From Cyanobacteriota bacterium erpe_2018_sw_21hr_WHONDRS-SW48-000092_B_bin.40 (GTDB taxonomy: Bacteria; Cyanobacteriota; Vampirovibrionia; Obscuribacterales; Obscuribacteraceae), in the NCBI GenBank assembly GCA_030917395.1, contig JAUPUU010000080.1, forward strand, positions 1-64,000: 64,000 nt of DNA. Direction: 5' to 3'. Positions 57,201 to 64,000 of the stretch are shown piece by piece. Every line of letters starts with the position of its first letter. Within the stretch, counting starts at the first letter, position 1. A program made the translations under genes and the position numbers. The notes below the pieces were generated by a model that worked only from the letters and a program-made list of their open reading frames with translations, did no database searches and was not told where the DNA came from.

Positions 57201-59056
57201 CTTGCCTCCCCGGTCAATCGAGGCAATTTCAGCCAAAACACGCTACCTTTGCCCAGTTCGCTATTAACTCCTATCTGCCCCTGATGGGCTTCGACAATAG
57301 CTTTGCAAATTGCTAAGCCGAGGCCAGTGCCGCCTTTGGCCTGGCCATCAGCGATTTCAACCTGGCGATAGGCTTCAAAAATTGACTCTTGATGCGACTG
57401 GGGAATTCCCCGACCATGATCGATTACACCGATTTCTACATAACCAGGAGATTGTCTAGTGGCAATAGTCACCACAGAACCTGGCGGAGAAAACTTGATA
57501 GCATTCGAGAGTAAGTTAACCAGTACCTGCACAAGGCGATTGGCATCAACTAAAAGTTCTATCTGGCATGGTTCAACTTGCAGCTCTACCTGGTGCTTTT
57601 GAGCGAACATGCTTACGGCACTTACAGAGCGTTCAAAAATGATACTAAGACTGGCCAGCGCAGGCTCAATTTCAATTTTGCCTGTATCAAGGGTGTCAAG
57701 ATCGAAGAGATCGTTTAGCAATACTATCAAGCGTTCGATGTTCTGCTGCATCTGTTTTGTCGAATTTGCTGCCTTCGAAGAAACTGCCGCAGCCACTGGG
57801 CCAAGTTTAGTGAGGAATGCCCCAACTTTAGTCAATGGCTCCTCTAGTTCAGAGTGCACCATTGAGACAAAGTTTTGACGCATTTTCTTAATAGCATGCT
57901 TTTCGCTGGCATCAATAATCATGGCTAGAGTTTTGGGCTCTCCATCAATCTCCACAGCTGCCATCATGAAATCAACGGGAAATGGCTCACCATCGCGACG
58001 GAGAGCCGTAAATTCTAGGGCATGACCAACCTTACTATCAGCACCGTCAGCAGCTACAGAATCTGGTATGTCTTGACTAGGGGCAAAAAGCTTTGAGATA
58101 CGTTTGCCTAGAAGTTGATGGGAAGAATAATTGAAATCAGCTTCAAGAGTTGAATTCAAGAACTCAATGGTACCGTGATGATCAAGCATTGCTATGCCCA
58201 CCGGCAGTTTTTCAATCAGCTCTCTCACCCTGGCTTCGCTCGCCTTGAGCTGATTCATCTCTTCTCTCAGGGTACTGGCGGTTTCGTGGATAACCGCATC
58301 AACCAGCGCAATTTCATCGCTGCCCTTAAGTTGCGGCCTCAACTTGCGCCCGTCTTTCAGCCTGGCAATATTGTCATTAATAGCAGCCAAACGCGCGGTC
58401 ACACGACTAGAAAATAGATAGCCGATAAGAAGCACCACTAAAAATGTCAGCAACAGACCAAGAGCTAGAACTCCCTCTGTTTGTTCTCTAATTAAACGCT
58501 CGCGCTCAGGGCCTTCAGTCTCAAGCTTACGAGTAATAGCAAGCAACTGCGGAATGTCTTTAATCAGGGCGTCAAAAGTAGGCATAATCGAATGTCTCTT
58601 TGCCTGCCACTTTTCCCGCTCCGCTTCGTCTTCGAGAGAAGCTCGCTGGGCTTCCATAGCCGAAAGAACTGGTATGCAGATTTTGAAATTCTGCTCGATT
58701 CTCTCCAGTAATATTTGAGCTTCTTGATTGTCTTTTAATTGCTCCTTGAGCCAGGTAATAATTTCGAGCGATTCATCCATAGGAGCAGAAACACTGTCAG
58801 TGGTGCCAAGCTCTATGCTGCGGCTAACGCTCGTGACGTTATCGCCAGTATCAAAGCCGATGAGATAGAGTCGATTAGCTTTTGAGCTTATTAGGCGGGC
58901 CCGCTCTTGACGGCTAGCCTCGGCCTCAGCTTGCGAAAGGAGATAAGCTAGTGCGCCAATCAACACAAATTGACAGACAAGCAAAAGAGCAACCAATAAA
59001 ATGCCCTGAGTCGCCAGGCTCAAAGACGAGTGTCTAGATTTGGTTATAGACTTCAA
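57197..59056 (-). CDS. Membrane histidine kinase with intact ATP-binding domain but altered H box
   Basis: 619 residues, TTG start at 59056; no other start precedes the first membrane helix (GILLVALLLVCQFVLIGALAYLL). It has the same layout as the downstream kinase: two membrane helices around a helical outer domain, HAMP, PAS, DHp, catalytic domain. The catalytic domain is complete (N box VNLLSNAIKFS, G1 DHGRGIP, F box region, G2 GGTGLGLAICK). The H box reads MVHSELEEPL where SHxLRTPL is expected: Ser occupies the phosphoacceptor position, His is one residue early, and the Arg-Thr is Glu-Glu. It can probably bind ATP but not autophosphorylate in the usual way. Confidence 0.88.
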   Translation of the reverse strand: MKSITKSRHSSLSLATQGILLVALLLVCQFVLIGALAYLLSQAEAEASRQERARLISSKANRLYLIGFDTGDNVTSVSRSIELGTTDSVSAPMDESLEIITWLKEQLKDNQEAQILLERIEQNFKICIPVLSAMEAQRASLEDEAEREKWQAKRHSIMPTFDALIKDIPQLLAITRKLETEGPERERLIREQTEGVLALGLLLTFLVVLLIGYLFSSRVTARLAAINDNIARLKDGRKLRPQLKGSDEIALVDAVIHETASTLREEMNQLKASEARVRELIEKLPVGIAMLDHHGTIEFLNSTLEADFNYSSHQLLGKRISKLFAPSQDIPDSVAADGADSKVGHALEFTALRRDGEPFPVDFMMAAVEIDGEPKTLAMIIDASEKHAIKKMRQNFVSMVHSELEEPLTKVGAFLTKLGPVAAAVSSKAANSTKQMQQNIERLIVLLNDLFDLDTLDTGKIEIEPALASLSIIFERSVSAVSMFAQKHQVELQVEPCQIELLVDANRLVQVLVNLLSNAIKFSPPGSVVTIATRQSPGYVEIGVIDHGRGIPQSHQESIFEAYRQVEIADGQAKGGTGLGLAICKAIVEAHQGQIGVNSELGKGSVFWLKLPRLTGEAR

Positions 59057-59213
59057 AACAAGCCAATGCTAAGAGCTGGGAAAATCTTCAAGAGGAGTAT
59101 AACCCGCACCTTTAGCCAACAGCTCTTGGCAATAGAAAATCATAGCGGCAGGCTCTCAACTTGCTAGAATTCATGACTCAGTTAGTAATCAATATAATTG
59201 GATAAGCAAGTCT

Positions 59214-60671
59214 ATGCACAAGCCTATGAACGAACAGTTGGTGAATTGCCGTCGCTCTCTTAACCAAGGTGAACTAAAGGAGTTGCAAGCTTTATCGCAA
59301 CTGCTGGGCATAGACAAATATTTTGACGGCGACGTTACTGTAATAGGCAGCGATCCGATTTTACGCAGCCCCCACCACCTATCTGAAGCCACGGCTTACG
59401 CACTAACTGCCGAAGCCATGGCGGCAGCCGCAATTGCCAGACAACAAGGGGGTAAGAGCAATTCGCTGACTGTCAGTGTTATTGATGCCATTCATTTTCT
59501 CCACTCATCTCATTTTCTCTGGCAGTCTGGCTATGCCATGACTGTGGGAGCAGAGTACATCCCCACCAACGGAATTTTTCAGTGTCGCGACGGCAAGTAC
59601 ATCATGATTGAATCAGGGCCACCCTATATAAAACTAGAGCGCGGCTATCTCAATTTCTTTGACTGTGGCAACAACCGCGACTCAATCGCTCGCAGCATTG
59701 CCAAACACGATGGTGAAGAGCTACAAGAAGCACTATCGAGAGCCGGTCTACCAGCCTGCCTTGCCTATACAAAAGAAGAGTGGCGGGCCCATCCGCAGGG
59801 GCAGGAATTGCTGAAAGAGCCCGTAGTTGAAATTGAAAAGATTGCCGAAGGCCAACCGATTCCATTTAGCAAGAATAGCGGCAACGGGCCCCTTAACGAC
59901 ATCAAGGTCTTAGACTTTACCCATGTGTTAGCAGGGCCACGCAGTGCTAGAACACTGGCAAATTATGGTGCTCAAGTGCTGCATATAAGTTCACCCTACC
60001 ACGGCGATACTCTGCCCCAGAACTTACTGGTAAATCCTGGTAAGCACCTGGCTTACCTCGATCTCAATCAACCAGAAAATATGGTGCAGATGCGAACACT
60101 AGCAGCTGGCGCCGATGTTTTTACAACATCTTATCGCCCAGCGGTCAATAGAAAATTCGGACTCATGCCCGAAAATCTTGTCAAAGATCACAGAGGCTTG
60201 ATTTACCTAACTATCAATGCCTATGGTCATAGTGGCCCCTGGCAAGACCGCCCGGGCTTTGATCAAAACGCCCAGGTAGCGACAGGCTTCGCTCGCTCAG
60301 AAGGGGCCTTAAAGATGGGTGTGCCTCAGTTTTCACCAGTATTTTACTTAAATGATTTTCTCACGGCTTATCTAGCCGCCTCTGGTGTAATGAGTGCACT
60401 ATTGCGCCGTGCCACCGAGGGCGGTAGCTATCACGTTAAGGTCTCACTGGCTCGCAGTGCCATGTGGGTGCAAGATTTTGGTAGCATCGCTCAGAGCGCC
60501 TATGAAAATGAGCGCGAGAAAGACGACTACCCCTCTAAACTGGTAGATGTACAATCGCCCTATGGCACGATCACCGAATTAGCCCCAGCAGTGCAGTTCG
60601 AGCATTCTCCCCAAGTTGATATTTTGCCAGTGCGCCCCTTTGGCGCCGACAAACCAATCTGGTGGCGCTAG
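59214..60671 (+). CDS. CaiB/BaiF (class III) CoA-transferase family protein
   Basis: 485 residues from ATG 59214. The protein has an N-terminal segment with CaiB-like elements (TAYALTAEAMAAAAIARQQGG, GIFQCRDGKYIMIESG) and then the canonical start of the family in the middle: LNDIKVLDFTHVLAGPRSARTLANYGAQVLHI. LIYLTINAYGHSGPWQDRPGFDQNAQ follows, with the Asp that forms the acyl anhydride in formyl-CoA transferase. The order is thus rearranged or partly duplicated compared with a single-domain member of about 400 residues. The acyl substrate is unknown. Its stop abuts the stop of the convergent DUF900 gene. Confidence 0.85.
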   Translation: MHKPMNEQLVNCRRSLNQGELKELQALSQLLGIDKYFDGDVTVIGSDPILRSPHHLSEATAYALTAEAMAAAAIARQQGGKSNSLTVSVIDAIHFLHSSHFLWQSGYAMTVGAEYIPTNGIFQCRDGKYIMIESGPPYIKLERGYLNFFDCGNNRDSIARSIAKHDGEELQEALSRAGLPACLAYTKEEWRAHPQGQELLKEPVVEIEKIAEGQPIPFSKNSGNGPLNDIKVLDFTHVLAGPRSARTLANYGAQVLHISSPYHGDTLPQNLLVNPGKHLAYLDLNQPENMVQMRTLAAGADVFTTSYRPAVNRKFGLMPENLVKDHRGLIYLTINAYGHSGPWQDRPGFDQNAQVATGFARSEGALKMGVPQFSPVFYLNDFLTAYLAASGVMSALLRRATEGGSYHVKVSLARSAMWVQDFGSIAQSAYENEREKDDYPSKLVDVQSPYGTITELAPAVQFEHSPQVDILPVRPFGADKPIWWR

Positions 60672-61988
60672 CTAGTTAGGCGCAGCCTTTGAGCTGGCCA
60701 CTTGCCCTTTGCTTGCTTCTTTATTTACAACTACCCGTTTACAGTGACCAATGCGAGACGAAATACGCTTCTTCTCGTGAAAAAGACCAAGCGAAAATTT
60801 GCTCAATTTGTTGACAGAACCGTTTTCACTCTCAACTAGCTCAAGACCTTCACCGGGTTTATCGCTGGCTGCTAGATTAGCGATGAGCTGATAAGGAATA
60901 GTGTGGCCAATAATGCCGTAATCAAGTGCAGTAAAATCAATCCACTCAAATTTGAGCATCAAATCTGGTCTAACTTCGGCATTGGCTCTAGTATCAGCAG
61001 TTCCAGAAGTACCGGCAATTACACTATTGGCATGTTCCAGCATGCGACTAAAAGCTGACAAGCTGAACACTGAAGTGAGCATGCCATCAGCGGCCTGACC
61101 TAACCTGGTGTAACCGCCATAGAGAAACTCAGAGAGCGGTAAAGCATGATCGCGGTGCGAAAAAAGAATACGAACTTTGGGTGGCTTGAGATCACTGGCC
61201 CCATCACTGCGCTGATTTTCTTCAGTGACGCGAGCATACCTAGACATATAGTGTACAAAGGTTTCAGCATCAAAATCGGCATCTACTAAAAACATCTGAT
61301 CAAAAAGGTGCTTGCCTCTAAGTACAGGGGCCGAGCGAATGGCCAGACGATTACCCATACTGTGAGCTAATAAATTGAACTTGATACCAGAGGCTTTGAC
61401 CTCAGCCAATTGATCAACCAACTGGTCAAAATGCTCCTGACTCCACTCATTATTGCCCTCATCAACTTGATACTGTCCGGGCTTGCCTTTTGATGGCCAA
61501 TCATAAACAATCACAGGCTTTTCTGAACTATAGGCCAATAGAGCAGCCGATTGAGCGGCCTGAACAAATGTAGTGTTGAAACCGTGGACGATGATGAAGA
61601 ATTCTCTCTGACCCGAACTGGCAGCAACGTCTTTGATAGCCTGTCCAAAAGCACTGTATGCACTGCTTGTGCCTGAACCTGCCAGCTCTTTTGTCAAAAC
61701 CTTCGAGCGCGACGCTGCAGGCAGCCAACCCAATTTCTTCTGTTGCTCAGTCAAGGCTTGGCCGCGCGAATTCTCAATTGTATATTCTGCGCTGCCGCAG
61801 TTGACGTGATAAATAGAGCTGCCGTCTTCAACTTTGCGCTGTGCTGCATAGCCCTTGGCAGAAGCTGCACGGTCAGTCATATAAAGCACTGGAATAGTTA
61901 TATGCGAGCATTTAGAGCCGGTGTCAGAGGCCAGAGCTGGAGCTATGGCAAACAAACACAAGAATAGGAGGGCGGAGGCAAATCTCAT
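60672..61988 (-). CDS. Exported DUF900-family alpha/beta hydrolase
   Basis: 438 residues with a signal peptide (LLFLCLFAIAPALA, cleavage before SDTGS). The hydrolase matches DUF900: IPVLYMTDRAAS near the start, REFFIIVHGFNTTFVQAAQSAA as oxyanion region, VIVYDWPSKGKPGQY, and the nucleophile elbow FNLLAHSMGNRLAI, followed by MFLVDADFDAETF and IRILFSHRDHAL-like VRILFSHRDHALPLS. The last 60 residues are basic (KKRISSRIGHCKRVVVNK). It is an exported serine hydrolase of unknown substrate, probably an esterase or lipase. Confidence 0.88.
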   Translation of the reverse strand: MRFASALLFLCLFAIAPALASDTGSKCSHITIPVLYMTDRAASAKGYAAQRKVEDGSSIYHVNCGSAEYTIENSRGQALTEQQKKLGWLPAASRSKVLTKELAGSGTSSAYSAFGQAIKDVAASSGQREFFIIVHGFNTTFVQAAQSAALLAYSSEKPVIVYDWPSKGKPGQYQVDEGNNEWSQEHFDQLVDQLAEVKASGIKFNLLAHSMGNRLAIRSAPVLRGKHLFDQMFLVDADFDAETFVHYMSRYARVTEENQRSDGASDLKPPKVRILFSHRDHALPLSEFLYGGYTRLGQAADGMLTSVFSLSAFSRMLEHANSVIAGTSGTADTRANAEVRPDLMLKFEWIDFTALDYGIIGHTIPYQLIANLAASDKPGEGLELVESENGSVNKLSKFSLGLFHEKKRISSRIGHCKRVVVNKEASKGQVASSKAAPN

Positions 61989-62067
61989 AGACTTCTCGTG
62001 GCGGAGGAAGTCATGAGTATAACATCGGCCCCCGTGGGCCTAAATGGATAAATTCTCACACTAGCAT

Positions 62068-62427
62068 CTATTCTCGACTTGAGCGCAGAGTGAAGAAAAC
62101 AGCCAAACTAAACATCACAAGCACTAAAGCCATACCAAGCTTAGTAATGAACCAGAAGACATCCATAACTGGCGCCGGGATAAAAATCCCCAAAACGCAG
62201 AGTAGTAAAGGCATAACCACGAATGCCCCAGGGCCAGCGAGCAAACAAACTGTCCACACCCACTTTTTCAGCAAAAAGTCGTCAGGTGTTTCGGCTAATT
62301 CGCTCAGTTTTTCAACATCACCCTTAAGTTTAAGGGCTTCCTGTCGGCGAATGAAGCTTAATAGCTGACTTTTATACTGCGTCAAATCTGATTTCAAATA
62401 AGTACACGATGATTGAAACACCTTCAA
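62068..62427 (-). CDS. Small two-helix membrane protein with cytoplasmic helical start
   Basis: 119 residues; TTG 62427 or GTG 62421 are possible starts and neither is well supported by a ribosome-binding site. An N-terminal charged helical part (YKSQLLSFIRRQEALKLKGDVEKLSELAE) is followed by two membrane helices (VWTVCLLAGPGAFVVMPLLLCVLGIFI and VFWFITKLGMALVLVMFSLAVFF) and a short Arg-rich end. I do not recognise a family. It is divergent from the next small membrane protein gene, with 177 bases between. Confidence 0.6.
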   Translation of the reverse strand: MKVFQSSCTYLKSDLTQYKSQLLSFIRRQEALKLKGDVEKLSELAETPDDFLLKKWVWTVCLLAGPGAFVVMPLLLCVLGIFIPAPVMDVFWFITKLGMALVLVMFSLAVFFTLRSSRE

Positions 62428-62604
62428 TCATATATTAAACGAGCCAAATAAATAAAATTGCCGCTAAAGTATTGTCAAGCGGTCGTTTCGCCTTTTTTGT
62501 GGGTTTCAGTATCAAGCTAAGGTGGAACAAACTAAACAGAACATCTAAGAGAAAGATGCAAAAGACAGGCGTTAATTCGCTCGTAAACCTGTAGGCAGAT
62601 AATT

Positions 62605-63159
62605 ATGGTCACACCATCAAGAGTTCTAAAAGCATATTACGCCACCACCTTTCTTGTTGGCTTAGCGTTGACTGTTCCGGTGGCCTACTACGTCACCACC
62701 GATGATGTCGGTTATCGTGGTGCCGCGCTGGTAATCTTAAGTGTCAATGTTCTTTTTGTTATGCTACTGCCACTGGTGCTTGACTGGGCTGAACGGCGCT
62801 ACTACAAGGCTCGTTTCTTAGCCATGGAAGAAGTAGCAAAAGACAACCCTGAGTTAGCTCTGATACTCTCGTCGCAATGTGAAAAGTTGGCCTTACCTGG
62901 TCTTCGCCTTGCTGTTGTCGATGATAGTGTGGATGAAATGTTTAGCTATGGACTCTGGCGCAATAATCCACGCTTGATTGTCTCTAATAATGTCTTAAAT
63001 GCCCAAGCCCAAAAGAGCCTGGCTCCCAGTATCGAAGCTGAACTGACACGCTTCGCCAGCCAGGACAACACCCTTATATTCTTGATGTTTGCAGGCTTCC
63101 AAGTGATGGTGCAGAACATTATTGTCTATTTACTGCAAAGTCACATCATTCACTTCTAG
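62605..63159 (+). CDS. Membrane protein of unknown function (184 residues)
   Basis: From ATG 62605. Two membrane helices near the start (YATTFLVGLALTVPVAYYVTT and GAALVILSVNVLFVMLLPLVLDWAERR) are followed by a cytoplasmic or outer domain of about 90 residues that resembles the folded part of M48/Ste24-type membrane peptidase-like proteins (LILSSQCEKLALPGLRLAVVDDSVDEMFSYG, IVSNNVLNAQAQKS), with the expected HExxH zinc motif absent (EAELTRFASQDN in that place). One further helix ends the protein (IFLMFAGFQVMVQNIIVYLL). A relation to inactive M48 proteins is suggested, not proven. It is convergent with the MEMO-AMMECR1 gene. Confidence 0.6.
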   Translation: MVTPSRVLKAYYATTFLVGLALTVPVAYYVTTDDVGYRGAALVILSVNVLFVMLLPLVLDWAERRYYKARFLAMEEVAKDNPELALILSSQCEKLALPGLRLAVVDDSVDEMFSYGLWRNNPRLIVSNNVLNAQAQKSLAPSIEAELTRFASQDNTLIFLMFAGFQVMVQNIIVYLLQSHIIHF

Positions 63160-63161
63160 CA

Positions 63162-64000
63162 TTATTGTTTTGGGTATGACTCTGACAACACTTCGGCTTG
63201 AAAAACTTCAAGGCGGCTATTGCGCTTCCAGGCGGCTCTATCAAGCCCTGCCTTCGAGGAAAGCTGATCCATAGTTTCTTCGATGGTCCAGCCATACTCA
63301 GTGGCGACCTTAGGCAGAAAAACCGACTGTCTCTGGCCCATATGTAAAATAATTCCGTCGACTCCAAGCCTAATTTGCTCGGCCGATTCGATCGGTTGAG
63401 GATGAGTGAGCACACTAACCTCTATTTCAAGACCTTCTAGCTCGTCACTAGTGACCGCTTCAAAACGCGGGTCTCTAGAACATGCAGCTACAGTGTTAGC
63501 AATTACAGCTTGATAGAGGGGCTGCACTGGCAAAATATAACCTATACAACCGCGCAGACAATGTTCTTCGTTTAGACCAGGGCGGCGCTGATAGAGAGTG
63601 ACAAAAACACCATGGGGGCACAAAAGCTTGGCACTAAGATTGGTAGTTACATCCAAATCTGTAATTTCAGGCACACGGCCAGTTGCAACATAAAACTCTA
63701 AAGTAGCACGGGCAATTTTTAGTAGAGTACTTTTCTCTTCCTCAGACAGATGCGCCACAATACTGGCGCGCTTCTCGGCAGCAATTTGGCTCCAGCTTTG
63801 TTTGCAGGTGAAAGCAATAGAGAGATAAGAGACAGAATTTTCTTCATTATCAGCCAAGTCAACAGTAATTTGATCTCGCGATGTGCGATAGTCAAGCAAA
63901 TTTCCCACTGCAGTCGGTGGCAGAAGAGCTAGCAATGCCGCTAAGGCATAGACACCACAGATAGTATCGTCAGTGCGACGATAAAAAGAGAGAAATCCTT
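63162..64000 (-). CDS. MEMO-AMMECR1 fusion (AmmeMemoRadiSam proteins B and A), 5' end outside window
   Basis: The frame stays open to the window edge, so the start is missing; 279 codons are seen. The outermost residues (RRTDDTICGVYALAALLALL, then LLDYRTSRD and NSVSYLSIAF) match the C-terminal end of the MEMO fold (TICGxxPI, YxTSGD, VGYxxIAF). From about 80 residues in, a complete AMMECR1 domain follows: LLKIARATLEFYVATGR, GVFVTLYQRRPGLNEEHCLRGCIGYI with the family LRGCIG motif, NTVAACSRDPRF, LEIEVSVLTHP and VFLPKVATEYGWTIEETM. The MEMO, AMMECR1 and radical SAM trio is widespread in prokaryotes; the reaction is unresolved. The radical SAM partner may lie outside the window. Confidence 0.88.
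   Translation of the reverse strand, partial: GFLSFYRRTDDTICGVYALAALLALLPPTAVGNLLDYRTSRDQITVDLADNEENSVSYLSIAFTCKQSWSQIAAEKRASIVAHLSEEEKSTLLKIARATLEFYVATGRVPEITDLDVTTNLSAKLLCPHGVFVTLYQRRPGLNEEHCLRGCIGYILPVQPLYQAVIANTVAACSRDPRFEAVTSDELEGLEIEVSVLTHPQPIESAEQIRLGVDGIILHMGQRQSVFLPKVATEYGWTIEETMDQLSSKAGLDRAAWKRNSRLEVFQAEVLSESYPKQ

Overview
The window is a densely coded bacterial chromosome segment with 56 protein genes recognised, two of them cut by the window edges. I saw no rRNA, tRNA, CRISPR array, insertion sequence or prophage. Gene content suggests a large-genome, non-photosynthetic relative of the cyanobacteria of the Obscuribacterales/Vampirovibrionia type. The reasons are polyphosphate kinase, Ser/Thr kinases with external sensor tails, many TPR proteins, tandem hybrid-membrane histidine kinases, a pyruvate phosphate dikinase with its regulator, and an oxoacid:ferredoxin oxidoreductase. 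This assignment is an inference from protein families; no marker rRNA is present.

Layout. Positions 1-5.6 kb hold signalling genes: the membrane half of a probable sensor kinase running off the left edge, a thioredoxin-like protein, an OmpR-type regulator, a TIGR01777 epimerase, a short LOV-histidine kinase with the photoactive cysteine motif, and a sigma-70 factor. Positions 5.6-8.2 kb hold three small unknown proteins, a hairpin-rich intergenic stretch and the RNA ligase RtcB. Positions 8.3-13.7 kb hold a Ser/Thr kinase with an external leucine-rich-repeat tail, a putative lysozyme-fold protein and Ppk1. Positions 13.9-20.4 kb hold a MoxR ATPase / DUF58 / transglutaminase-like membrane protein / amidohydrolase operon, in which the last two enzymes have lost catalytic residues.

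Positions 20.6-29.7 kb hold a PerM-type permease, TPR proteins, a membrane-anchored hydrolase, NadC, a pseudo-receiver, a TIGR04222 membrane protein and a short-chain dehydrogenase. Positions 29.8-38.9 kb hold pyruvate phosphate dikinase and its kinase/phosphorylase regulator, a second Ser/Thr kinase, a BioD-like ATPase, a CtpA protease and MtnP. Positions 39-42.6 kb hold a paired M16 protease operon and an isochorismatase-fold hydrolase. Positions 42.6-43.8 kb hold an orphan AbiEi/DUF6088-like winged-helix protein preceded by about ten tandem 37-38 bp palindromic repeats.

Positions 44-49.9 kb hold a TPR protein, CpaB, a purine-salvage pair (guanine deaminase and hypoxanthine phosphoribosyltransferase) and a GNAT protein. 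Positions 49.9-54.7 kb hold a ThDP-dependent enzyme and the KorA/KorB oxidoreductase closed by a strong terminator. Positions 55.4-59.1 kb hold two translationally coupled, paralogous histidine kinases with complementary defects: the first has an intact ATP-binding domain but no phosphoacceptor His, the second has the His but a ruined ATP-binding domain. The rest holds a CaiB/BaiF protein, a DUF900 hydrolase, two small membrane proteins and a MEMO-AMMECR1 fusion running off the right edge.

The strongest candidates for undescribed biology are the reciprocal kinase pair, the palindrome array next to the orphan AbiEi-like protein, and the MoxR operon with two catalytically degenerate enzymes.
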